Positions 54,039 to 60,778 of a DNA stretch of 64,000 nt are shown in pieces. The notes beneath the pieces were generated by a model that saw nothing but the letters and a program-made list of their open reading frames with translations, searched no databases and was not told where the DNA came from. Each line of letters starts with the position of its first letter. The first letter of the stretch is position 1. The position numbers were made by a program, and so were the translations under genes. This DNA comes from Oscillospiraceae bacterium (lineage in GTDB: Bacteria; Bacillota; Clostridia; Oscillospirales; Oscillospiraceae): contig AP025583.1 in NCBI GenBank assembly GCA_022846095.1, forward strand, positions 1,860,001 through 1,924,000. The letters run 5' to 3'.

Positions 54039-56033
54039 ATGCACTGCTGTTTCGACTCAAACGACCATAAAGAGGTCTGGGAGCAGTACCATCTTGTGCC
54101 TAAAAAGTTCGATTACGCGAACATCAATATCGTCATCGGCGCAAATGGCTCAGGAAAAACCAGGCTGCTGAAGGCGATCAGGGACATAAAGCGCAGCCAG
54201 GGCGTCACAGACGTTATTTACGGCTATTTCCCCGCTTTATCCGACAGGTTTGAGGCGGGAGGGGTACGGGACACCGAGGACCTTCCTGATTTTACCTTAT
54301 TTGAGTTCGCCTATCTGGGTGAGGCGTCGTTTGATGACTTTCTCCGCGCGATTGAAGCCTATAACGGTGATTTTTTCTCCGAGCTTCTGCAGAGCCTGAA
54401 TCATTACGGCAGAGCGATGCGGGAGCGCGGGAAAAAGACGTTGGGCATGGTGAAGGAGGAGTTTCACTCCTTAACAGGAAAAAATCTGATGATTGAAGCG
54501 GAAGGGACCTATGTGGTTTCCTTGGATGACAGAAAAGAGACGTTATCGGAGGCCCTGTCAAAGTTCTCTCCCGGAGAGCTAATGATCTTTTACATCAGTA
54601 TTTTTCTCACCCTTACCAGATACAGCAACAAGAAAAAAGTGGTCATACTTGACGAGCCGGAGCTGCACCTACACCCCAAGATTCTGCTGAGCTTTATCAA
54701 AAGACTGGCCGAGGAGCCGGAGCTGCATGGCATCGAGGAGTTATGGATTGCAACCCACAGCATTTTTCTCGTGCCGCAGTTTGACTTTGAAAACATTATC
54801 TTTATGAGGGACGGAGCGGTTCAGCCCAGAAACAGCAGCCTCTACGAAAATATCTATACCCATCTGCTGGGGGAGGAAAATGAGAAAATCGCACAGTTTT
54901 TATCCTCCATATCCGAGTGGCAGTTTTGTAATTTTATCGCTGAGTGCTTTGAAAATCCAACGGTAGTCGACGTACCCAATGCGGACGACGAGCAGGTAAA
55001 ATTGTTTATTGACTATCTGGATGTTCACAAGACCTTTAGGATATTGGATTACGGAGGAGGGAGCGCACGTCTGGGGCTGAGCTTAAAGCAGGCGCTGGAC
55101 CCCTCTAAATGGGCGCTGATTGACTACGAGATCTTCGATCCCACGCCGCAGTATGAGGGCGATTTATTCAAGGTTTACAGCGAGGTCGCCGAAATCAAGG
55201 AAAAGTATAGCTGCATCGTCTTGATGAACGTCCTGCACGAGCTGCCGCCGGAGACCTGGCCCCAGACTTTTGATACCATATATAATCTGCTGGAGGACGG
55301 CGGGTACCTCATTTTTGCCGAGGTTTTTGCCCTGACCCGCGGCGAGATGCCCAACGATAACGGATATATTATGCTGGGCTTGGAAGAACTAAAAATACTG
55401 CTCTATGACGAGCAGACGATTCTGGAAATCAAGAATCCCGCGGCAAAGAAATCACTGTGCGCGGCGATACCCAAGCGGGGTGTGGCGCATATATCGCCTT
55501 ACTCCGTGTTAAGAGCGGTACAAAACCTGGAGGAACGGACATTTTTAACGATTCAGGAGCTGAGAAAAGAGGGGCGTTTGGACTCGAAAGGCATGAGGCA
55601 TTACGCCTTCCTGTCCCAGCTGTATCTGAATGCAAAGCTCTATAATATTCAGCACTGTAACATGCCCGAGGAGCAGGCAGTCGGTGTTCCGGAAAAAAAG
55701 CCCGGCTGTGACGACGACGCCCTTTTGGCGCAACTGAAAAAGCATTCCAACTTGCTGCACGCGAGCCTTTACAGGCCCAAAGGAAGCCCCGAAGTAACCG
55801 CCGCGCTAAAGGAGCTGGAGGCGATTGAGTTTGCTAAATTTCAGAACGTCTATTTAGGGAAGGACAGGTTCCAAAAATTCTGGAAGATTGTTTTGGGCCT
55901 TGAAGCGCACCGTGAGGATAAACAGAAAATCGCGGCTTTATTGGCGGTCGCCTCCATGCTGGGGGATAAAAAGAGCATCAACAGGCTGAAAAACCAGTAT
56001 CTTGACAGCCTGAAGCGGCTCATAACCTTATAA
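54039..56033 (+). CDS. AAA-type ATPase fused to a class I SAM-dependent methyltransferase
   Basis: The 664-aa protein starts at ATG 54039 with GGAGG eight bases upstream. Residues 1-300 are an ABC/OLD-like AAA ATPase: Walker A GANGSGKT (34-41), an LSKFSPGE signature-like segment (173-180), Walker B VVILDEPELHLHP (201-213) and a switch His in WIATHS (236-241). Residues about 330-480 form a Rossmann methyltransferase with motif I RILDYGGGSARLG (334-346), an acidic end of strand 2 (LIDYEIFD) and LMNVLHELPPE (395-404). The C-terminal 180 residues are helical. GC content is far below its neighbours. I know no described system with this fusion; a defence role is a guess. Confidence 0.85.
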   Translation: MHCCFDSNDHKEVWEQYHLVPKKFDYANINIVIGANGSGKTRLLKAIRDIKRSQGVTDVIYGYFPALSDRFEAGGVRDTEDLPDFTLFEFAYLGEASFDDFLRAIEAYNGDFFSELLQSLNHYGRAMRERGKKTLGMVKEEFHSLTGKNLMIEAEGTYVVSLDDRKETLSEALSKFSPGELMIFYISIFLTLTRYSNKKKVVILDEPELHLHPKILLSFIKRLAEEPELHGIEELWIATHSIFLVPQFDFENIIFMRDGAVQPRNSSLYENIYTHLLGEENEKIAQFLSSISEWQFCNFIAECFENPTVVDVPNADDEQVKLFIDYLDVHKTFRILDYGGGSARLGLSLKQALDPSKWALIDYEIFDPTPQYEGDLFKVYSEVAEIKEKYSCIVLMNVLHELPPETWPQTFDTIYNLLEDGGYLIFAEVFALTRGEMPNDNGYIMLGLEELKILLYDEQTILEIKNPAAKKSLCAAIPKRGVAHISPYSVLRAVQNLEERTFLTIQELRKEGRLDSKGMRHYAFLSQLYLNAKLYNIQHCNMPEEQAVGVPEKKPGCDDDALLAQLKKHSNLLHASLYRPKGSPEVTAALKELEAIEFAKFQNVYLGKDRFQKFWKIVLGLEAHREDKQKIAALLAVASMLGDKKSINRLKNQYLDSLKRLITL

Positions 56034-56075
56034 AGCGCTATATCTTCCGATAAAGACTGCATCGAGGATCTGAGA
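56025..56075 (+). other. attR of the serine-recombinase element
   Basis: The element side ends AAAGCGCTATATCTTCC, the shared GA is at 56049-56050, and the host side continues TAAAGACTGCATCGAGG. Joined to the element side of attL it would give an imperfect palindrome centred on GA. Confidence 0.75.
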
Positions 56076-56789
56076 TTCTACCCGACCCAGAATTCCCAGT
56101 GCGCCATCGATCGGGCCATCAGCATCAAGGCCGGCAAGGCCGAGCTGCTGTACGTGTACATCGACGTGGAGCCCATCGGCTTCAACCGCGGTTTCTACAC
56201 CGTAGACGTGCGCTACTTCTACCGCGTCACCGCCGACGCGTTTGTGGGCGCCGCCCGGCCCGTGGAGATCTGCGGCCTGTGCGTCTTTGACAAGCGGGTC
56301 ATCCTCTTCGGCAGCGAGGGCACCGCCAAGGTGTTCTCCTCCGAGGCCGCCTTTGACGCCGTGGACGAGCAGAACATCCGCAACAGCAACCTGCCCACCG
56401 CCGTGGTGGAGGCCGTGGACCCCATCGTGCTGAGCATGAAGCTGGTGGACGTCTGCGAGTGCCGCCCCTGCGACTGCGAGCTCACCGAAATCCCCCCCTG
56501 CATCTGCGCCTGCTTCGGCAGCGACCTGTGCTTCGGCAACGAGGGCAAGCGGGTGTACGTCACCCTGGGCCAGTTCTCCATCATCCGCCTGGAGCGGGAT
56601 TCCCAGCTCCTGATGCCGGTTTACGACTACTGCCTGCCCGAGAAGGAGTGCACCTGCGGCGGCGGCTGCGACGACGATCCCTGTGAGATCTTCCGCCACG
56701 TGAAGTTCCCGGTCGACGAGTTCTTCCCGCCCAACAACATGATCCCCTGCGGCGACGGCTACCGCGATGTGAAGGGCTGCTGCAACTAA
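56051..56789 (+). pseudogene. 3' part of the split Cys-rich gene (codons 33-278)
   Basis: The frame runs from the junction (after GA: KDCIEDLRFYPTQNSQC...) to TAA 56787-56789. It has no start or SD of its own near the junction; a later ATG at 56154 also lacks one. Sequence features: GRAISIKAGKAELLYVYIDV-type strands, FNRGFYTVDVRYFYRVTADAF, and a Cys-rich second half (CECRPCDCELTEIPPCICAC, CTCGGGCDDDPC, ending VKGCCN). Fused to the 5' part it gives a 278-aa cytoplasmic-looking protein. A spore coat or mother-cell role is inferred only from cysteine content, promoter pattern and the intervening element. Confidence 0.85.
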
Positions 56790-56803
56790 ACAGCCTTAAG
56801 GAC

Positions 56804-56833
56804 AAAACCCCCGGCCAGCCGGCCGGGGGTTTT
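56804..56833 (+). terminator. Terminator after the split gene
   Basis: AAAACCCCCGGCC pairs with GGCCGGGGGTTTT over a 4-nt loop. Confidence 0.88.
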
Positions 56834-56850
56834 GCCCGCGTCAGGGCGAA

Positions 56851-56886
56851 GCAAATGCCCCCGGCAATTCTGCCGGGGGCATTTGC
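56851..56886 (-). terminator. Hairpin after the peroxiredoxin gene
   Basis: GCAAATGCCCCCGGCA pairs with TGCCGGGGGCATTTGC, starting three bases beyond the leftward stop codon. Confidence 0.75.
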
Positions 56887-56888
56887 TA

Positions 56889-57554
56889 TTAGCGCTGCTG
56901 CGCGTCCTCCGGAAGGCGCCGGTAGCACAGGAACCAGTCCTTGCACTCCAGGTCCTGGGGACTGGGCGAGGCCCGCCGCTCCACCAGGCCCTCGTAGGTC
57001 TGGGGCGGCGGCACCAGGGCCTGCTGGCCGGGCTGCCAGTCCGCCGGGGTGACCACCTTGTCGCTGTCGGTGGTCTGCAGCGCACTCAGCAGGCGCAGGA
57101 CCTCCGAGATGCTGCGGCCGTTGGTCAGGGGGTAGATCAGGATGGCCCGGACCGTCTGCTCCGGGTCGATGAAAAACACGTTGCGCACCGTCTCCTGGGT
57201 GCTGGCCTGGGGCGCGATCATACCGTAAAGCCGGGCAATGCTCCCGTCCCGGTCCGCGATGACGGGGAAGGGGACCTGGACGCCGGTGCTGCGGTAGATG
57301 GCCGAGATCCAGGCCAGATGGGAGGGGTTGCTGTCGATGCTCAGCCCCAAAAGCTGGGCGTTTCTGGCCGCAAACTGGGGCTGCGCCTTGGAAAAGGCGA
57401 TAAACTCAGTGGTACAGACCGGGGTGAAGTCCCCCGGGTGGGAAAACAGCACGACCCACCTGCCCTTGTAGTCGGACAGGCGGACCGTGCCGAGGGTGGT
57501 CGTGGCGGTAAAATCGGGCGCTTTCATCCCGATGCTTAAGTGGGGTGTCTCCAT
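56889..57554 (-). CDS. Peroxiredoxin (Prx6 / 1-Cys-like family)
   Basis: The 221-aa protein reduces peroxides. The peroxidatic cysteine is in HPGDFTPVCTTEF (about residue 45), with the Prx6-type DSNPSHLAWISAI, FPVIADRDGSIARLYGM and a C-terminal extension GRSISEVLRLLSALQTTD...; two more cysteines lie in LECKDWFLCYRR near the C terminus, as in archaeal Prx6-like two-Cys enzymes. I start at the second of two close ATGs (57554), nine bases after GGAGG; the first (57560) is only three bases away. Confidence 0.93.
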   Translation of the reverse strand: METPHLSIGMKAPDFTATTTLGTVRLSDYKGRWVVLFSHPGDFTPVCTTEFIAFSKAQPQFAARNAQLLGLSIDSNPSHLAWISAIYRSTGVQVPFPVIADRDGSIARLYGMIAPQASTQETVRNVFFIDPEQTVRAILIYPLTNGRSISEVLRLLSALQTTDSDKVVTPADWQPGQQALVPPPQTYEGLVERRASPSPQDLECKDWFLCYRRLPEDAQQR

Positions 57555-57714
57555 ATTCATCAGCCTCCACCACTATCCTATGGAGGGGAGGAGGGACCTG
57601 TGCCTGGAAAAGCCGCGTCAGACCACGGCCTTCAGAGAGAGGAAATATTTTTCGGAGCAGCACCGTATCCGCCGCGCCGTAAAGCTGTGTTATAATAAAT
57701 TTTGAAAAAACCGC

Positions 57715-57745
57715 TTGACTCTCCCGCTGGGGGAGGCTGTAGAGT
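57715..57745 (+). promoter_or_regulatory. MerR-type promoter with 19-bp spacer
   Basis: TTGACT (57715-57720) and TAGAGT (57740-57745) are 19 bp apart, and the spacer holds an imperfect dyad (CTCTCCC...GGGGGAG). MerR regulators act on such overlong spacers, so the following gene probably controls itself. A further TATAAT at 57691-57696 may be a second promoter. Confidence 0.65.
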
Positions 57746-57775
57746 GGACTTACCAGAAGGGAAGGAGACGGGAGC

Positions 57776-58582
57776 ATGTATCGAATCGGCGAGTTTTCAC
57801 GCATGTCCAAGGTCACGGTCAAGGCTCTGCGCTACTACGACGAGATGGGGCTGCTCAAGCCCGAGCAGGTGGACGGGGTCACCGGCTACCGCATGTACAC
57901 CACGGCGCAGCTGGTGCCGCTCCAGCGCATCGTGGCGCTGCGGCAGGCGGGGCTGTCCATCGAGGAGATCCGCGACGTCCTGTCCGGACAGGACGTCGCG
58001 GAGGTATTCCGCCTCCGGCGTGAGACGCTGCGTTGGGAGCTGGCCGAGGCCATGGGCCGTCTGTCCCGGCTGGAATCTATTCTAAAGCAGGAGGATTATT
58101 TTATGAAGTATCAGGCCGTTGTGAGGGAGCTGCCCGGCTGCACTGTGTTTTACAAGGAGGGGATGGTGCCCTCCTACGCGGGGATCGGCGCGTTCGTGGT
58201 ACAGGCGGGGGAGGAGTGCGCCGCCGCCAACCCCAATCTGAAGTGCGCCGAGCCCGACTACAGCTTCATCACCTACGTGGACCCGGAATACAAGGAAAAG
58301 GATGTGGGGCTGTGCTACGCCCAGGCGGTGACGGCACGGGGCGTAGAGACCGACACCATCAAGTTCAAGGATTTGCAGCCCGTTCAGGCGGTGTGCATCT
58401 ACCACAAGGGGCCCTACGACAGCCTGGGCGAGGCCTACGCCTACCTGATGAGCTGGATCGAGGACAACGGCTACGTGGTCGCGGAGCGTCCCCGCGAGCG
58501 GTATATCGACGGCTGCTGGAACAAGGAGAACCCGGAGGACTGGCTGACGGAGATCCAGTTCCCCATCGAGAAGAAGGCCTAA
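57776..58582 (+). CDS. MerR family regulator with GyrI-like effector-binding domain
   Basis: The 268-aa protein has an N-terminal MerR winged helix (MYRIGEFSRMSKVTVKALRYYDEMGLL... YRMYTTAQLVPLQRIVALRQAGLSI), a coiled-coil dimer helix, and a C-terminal GyrI-like/AraC_E_bind domain (about 110-265: YVDPEYKEKDVGLCYAQAV, HKGPYDSLGEAYAYLMSWIEDNG, RERYIDGCWNKENPEDWLTEIQFPI). This is the BmrR/BltR plan that senses hydrophobic drugs. No transporter gene is beside it; the VTT membrane gene next to it is convergent. SD AAGGAG before ATG. Confidence 0.93.
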   Translation: MYRIGEFSRMSKVTVKALRYYDEMGLLKPEQVDGVTGYRMYTTAQLVPLQRIVALRQAGLSIEEIRDVLSGQDVAEVFRLRRETLRWELAEAMGRLSRLESILKQEDYFMKYQAVVRELPGCTVFYKEGMVPSYAGIGAFVVQAGEECAAANPNLKCAEPDYSFITYVDPEYKEKDVGLCYAQAVTARGVETDTIKFKDLQPVQAVCIYHKGPYDSLGEAYAYLMSWIEDNGYVVAERPRERYIDGCWNKENPEDWLTEIQFPIEKKA

Positions 58583-58587
58583 CCGGA

Positions 58588-58627
58588 AGGAGCGGCGCGC
58601 CCGATGGGCGCGCCGCTCCTGTTTTAT
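58588..58627. terminator. Terminator between the MerR gene and the VTT-domain gene
   Basis: AGGAGCGGCGCGCCC pairs with GGGCGCGCCGCTCCT, followed by GTTTTATTT on the plus strand; it probably serves both convergent genes. Confidence 0.85.
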
Positions 58628-59301
58628 TTCTGAAAGCGGTTGAGCAGGGCCTGTTCCCACCGGTCTCCATAGCGCAGGCAGACGAGGAACAGGGCCAGGC
58701 CCACCGCGCCGATGGCGGCCATACCCCAGAGGGGGATGGAGATTGCCGAGCCGCCCAGCGCACAGGCCACCAGCAGTCCCCAGGGCCGGGTGAGGGTGAC
58801 GATAAGGAAAAAGCGGAGATAGCCCACGTCGGTGAGCCCGGCCAGGATGCAGATGAGGTCGTCCGGGAAGAAGGGGAAGAGGAAAACCAGAATGAGGAAG
58901 ATGTCCCGCTTGCGCTTGATAACCTCCAGATATTTGTCGGACACCCGCTGGCTGACGAACTTATCCGCAAAGGAGCGCCCCAGCACCCGGGCCAGCCAGA
59001 ACACCAGCATGGACCCGCCGATGACGGCGGCGGCGGTGAGCAGGAAGGAGGTCCAGGTGCCGAACAGCACGGCCCCCGCCAGCGCGGTGATGTTGCTGGG
59101 GATGGGGGCGATGATGACGGAGAGCAGCTGGATTAGGAAGTATACCGCGTGGGAGTAGGGTGAGAAATATTCGATATAGCCCCGCATGCCCTCCAGGGAG
59201 GTGGCGGCGGCGAAAAAGCCCGTCTGCCAGAGCAGGAGGGCGCCGCCGCCCAGGAGAAGGATGGTCAGAATCAGGGTTGCAGCCCATTGGTGCCGTTTCA
59301 T
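58624..59301 (-). CDS. VTT (TVP38/TMEM64, DedA-like) membrane protein
   Basis: The 225-aa protein has about six membrane segments and the VTT-domain pattern: FLIQLLSVIIAPIPSNITALAGAVLFGTWTSFLLT, GSMLVFWLARVLGRSFADKFV, and LFPFFPDDLICILAGLTDVGYLRFFLIVTLTRPWG, where the FPxxPDD segment is typical of TVP38 proteins. Members are thought to move lipids or support membrane energy. I start at ATG 59299-59301 with GGAG nine bases upstream; an in-frame ATG 15 bp earlier sits directly on its SD. Confidence 0.9.
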   Translation of the reverse strand: MKRHQWAATLILTILLLGGGALLLWQTGFFAAATSLEGMRGYIEYFSPYSHAVYFLIQLLSVIIAPIPSNITALAGAVLFGTWTSFLLTAAAVIGGSMLVFWLARVLGRSFADKFVSQRVSDKYLEVIKRKRDIFLILVFLFPFFPDDLICILAGLTDVGYLRFFLIVTLTRPWGLLVACALGGSAISIPLWGMAAIGAVGLALFLVCLRYGDRWEQALLNRFQK

Positions 59302-59411
59302 ACCGCGTCGCTCCATTCCTTTGTTCTACCACCAAAGAGTACCGCGGAAGTTTAAAGCACGCATTGGGAAAATCTTTAAGATTCCATGAAAATAAGACGA
59401 AAAAAACAGAC

Positions 59412-59440
59412 TTGCCAAATGGGAAAAACTATGCTATACT
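59412..59440 (+). promoter_or_regulatory. SigA-type promoter for tRNA-Gly
   Basis: TTGCCA and TATACT are 17 bp apart, 21 bp before the tRNA. Confidence 0.75.
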
Positions 59441-59461
59441 ATCCCAGTCGCCAAATGAGAC

Positions 59462-59535
59462 GCAGGTGTAGTTCAATGGCAGAACGTCAGCTTCCCAAGC
59501 TGAACACGAGGGTTCGATTCCCTTCACCTGCTCCA
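59462..59535 (+). tRNA. tRNA-Gly (anticodon CCC)
   Basis: The cloverleaf is complete: acceptor GCAGGTG/CACCTGC, D-arm GTTC-AATGGC-AGAAC, anticodon stem TCAGC/GCTGA with loop TTCCCAA (anticodon CCC), T-arm AGGGTTCGATTCCCTT, discriminator T and encoded CCA. Confidence 0.95.
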
Positions 59536-59594
59536 TAAAAAGAGTGCAGCGCCAACCGCATGTGCGGTTGGCGCTGCACTCTTTTTATGGAGCA
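59529..59594 (+). terminator. 32-bp perfect inverted repeat/terminator overlapping the tRNA-Gly 3' end
   Basis: The arms 59529-59560 and 59563-59594 are perfectly complementary over 32 bases with a 2-base centre. The inner part (GAGTGCAGCGCCAACCGCA and partner, then TTTTT) is a strong terminator; the outer part copies the tRNA end TGCTCCA in inverted form. Confidence 0.8.
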
Positions 59595-59640
59595 ATCGAT
59601 AAGGGCTGCCCCGGAGAGCTGCCCAGGTTCAAGGCGGCGT

Positions 59641-59668
59641 TTGACAAGCCGGGGCGTTGTGATATAAT
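59641..59668 (+). promoter_or_regulatory. SigA-type promoter for the 60-aa membrane protein
   Basis: A perfect TTGACA and TATAAT are 16 bp apart, 30 bp before the start. Confidence 0.7.
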
Positions 59669-59698
59669 CACATTACTTTAACGCGAGGGGGTGGTGGT

Positions 59699-59881
59699 TT
59701 GGCGATCCTGTTCGGCTGCTTCACAGTCTTTGCTTGCTTCCTCTGCGCGGTGGTATCTGCCTTTGCGGCGGTTCCGCTGCCGCTTCTGATCCCCGCCCTG
59801 TGGGTGACGCTGGCGGTGCTGGCCTACTGCGGAGTGGTTGGCTTCAACGGCGTGAAAACAGCCGTGCAAAAGCTGGAGTAG
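59699..59881 (+). CDS. Small two-TM membrane protein, 60 aa
   Basis: The product (LAILFGCFTVFACFLCAVVS...) is two membrane segments (about 3-24 and 28-47) and a short polar tail (GVKTAVQKLE). The start is TTG 59699, seven bases after GAGGGGG; no ATG is available. The strong promoter and SD make it likely a gene. No family recognised. Confidence 0.6.
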   Translation: MAILFGCFTVFACFLCAVVSAFAAVPLPLLIPALWVTLAVLAYCGVVGFNGVKTAVQKLE

Positions 59882-59884
59882 CCC

Positions 59885-59918
59885 CTCCTTTATTCGATCT
59901 TCGGATAGAATAAAGGAG
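59885..59918 (+). other. Inverted repeat CTCCTTTATTC/GAATAAAGGAG
   Basis: Perfect 11-base arms are separated by 12 bases, starting four bases after the stop of the 60-aa gene. The right arm is itself an SD-like AAAGGAG. It may end that gene's transcript or be a control structure; it is not followed by Ts. Confidence 0.4.
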
Positions 59919-59994
59919 TATGACGCGGCTATGGACAGGAACTGCACCTGCGGATGCTCCTTTTTACAACAGTGGATAAAGGAGTGTCTGAACA

Positions 59995-60366
59995 ATGTAC
60001 TTAAGTCAGGATTGGCTGATGCGGCAAATTCAGCTGGCGGCTGCCGCCGCCGCACAGCTGCTGTTTGGTAAGAGCGGCATTGAATATAAAATCGAGGATG
60101 AAGATAAGCTCAGCCAGACGGATTTGCTCCACAAGCGCCTGAAGGATCTCATCCGCCGGGGGGAGCTCTGCCGGGCGGAGGATCTGCTCTATGAGCGGCT
60201 GGAGTTCGACAACCGCGCGCACCTGGCCCTGGCGCTGGATTTTTACCAGTCCCTGAATGAGCTGAGCGACGATGTGCTGGAGGCCTGCGGCTTCCCGCGC
60301 TCCGAAATTGAGGGCGGCATACACGACGTCTTGCGGAGATTTGGAATTGTTCTGCCCGGGTTATAG
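59995..60366 (+). CDS. DUF6483-like protein
   Basis: The 123-aa protein is all-helical and acidic (WLMRQIQLAAAAAAQLLFGKSG..., DLLHKRLKDLIRRGELCRAEDLLYERLE, LALALDFYQSLNELSDDVLEACGFPRSEIEGGI), with a TPR-like hairpin in the middle. The pattern fits the DUF6483 family of Clostridia as far as I recall it. Function unknown. AAAGGAG precedes the ATG. Confidence 0.7.
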   Translation: MYLSQDWLMRQIQLAAAAAAQLLFGKSGIEYKIEDEDKLSQTDLLHKRLKDLIRRGELCRAEDLLYERLEFDNRAHLALALDFYQSLNELSDDVLEACGFPRSEIEGGIHDVLRRFGIVLPGL

Positions 60367-60463
60367 CAGCAGGGGGCGGCCTTTTAACGCAGGCCGCCCC
60401 TTGCTTTCGTCGCAGTTCACAAAATGTTTACATGGCATTTATGCGAAATGTACAATTTGGGGC

Positions 60464-60492
60464 TTGTAATTTACTGGCAGAGCGTGTATACT
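60464..60492 (+). promoter_or_regulatory. SigA-type promoter for the 28-aa small gene
   Basis: TTGTAA and TATACT are 17 bp apart, with TG one base before the -10, 35 bp before the start codon. Confidence 0.7.
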
Positions 60493-60526
60493 TAGGAACA
60501 TAACAGAAGAAAGGAGGAATGTGTCT

Positions 60527-60613
60527 ATGGTATTTCTCAGCAAGTCCTATGGGAGCGACGTTGACGATTTGATTTTCGGCAGCGCAGACGAGGTAATCCG
60601 CAGTGAGCGGTAA
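60527..60613 (+). CDS. Stand-alone 28-aa small protein
   Basis: The ORF MVFLSKSYGSDVDDLIFGSA DEVIRSER has a strong AAAGGAGG nine bases before ATG, its own promoter and a terminator 20 bp after the stop. It is acidic, without a signal or membrane segment. No family recognised. The complete transcription unit of about 165 bp argues that it is expressed; it could also be a small RNA with a coding part. Confidence 0.6.
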   Translation: MVFLSKSYGSDVDDLIFGSADEVIRSER

Positions 60614-60633
60614 GTGACAACCCGGCAGAGAAG

Positions 60634-60665
60634 CTACCACACCTTCTGAGGTGTGGCTTTTTTGT
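60634..60665 (+). terminator. Terminator of the 28-aa gene
   Basis: CCACACC pairs with GGTGTGG over TTCTGA, followed by CTTTTTTG. Confidence 0.85.
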
Positions 60666-60682
60666 TTTTATAAGCCCATAGG

Positions 60683-60713
60683 AAAAGGCGCGCCGGTAAG
60701 GCGCGCCTTTTTA
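60683..60713. terminator. Second hairpin before the TetR gene
   Basis: AAAAGGCGCGCC pairs with GGCGCGCCTTTT over five bases; T-runs on both strands. Confidence 0.7.
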
Positions 60714-60739
60714 TACTATTATTGAAGGTTAACGCGCGC

Positions 60740-60768
60740 TTGACAAACATACACGATGTATGTAAAGG
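60740..60768 (+). promoter_or_regulatory. TetR-gene promoter with palindromic operator
   Basis: TTGACA (60740-60745) and a weak TAAAGG (60763-60768) are 17 bp apart. Between them lies the perfect palindrome ACATACA-CGA-TGTATGT (60747-60763), the expected autoregulatory site. Confidence 0.65.
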
Positions 60769-60778
60769 GGTGAACGAT

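Larger units (their letters stand above)
49900..56050. mobile_element. 6,151-bp intervening element inserted in the Cys-rich gene
   Basis: The element lies between identical GA dinucleotides at 49898-49899 and 56049-56050 and splits one reading frame. It carries, in order, a large serine recombinase (leftward, at the left end), a 92-aa protein (rightward), a Cys-rich/proline-rich paralogue pair, DUF305 and HMA-like genes (leftward), and an AAA-methyltransferase fusion (rightward) whose stop is 16 bp from the right junction. There are no phage structural, replication or conjugation genes. The plan is like that of the skin-type elements of sporulation genes or of small integrative elements with a fixed genic target. 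Confidence 0.88.

Noticed and set aside
56154-56789. The 3' half as an independent gene starting at ATG 56154
   Set aside because: No SD before that ATG, and clearly gene-like sequence begins about 100 bp earlier, right at the junction.
59995-60366. A 46-codon frame starting ATG 59931 with a CTCGC motif before the DUF6483-like gene
   Set aside because: It overlaps the DUF6483-like gene in another frame and has a poorly spaced SD.
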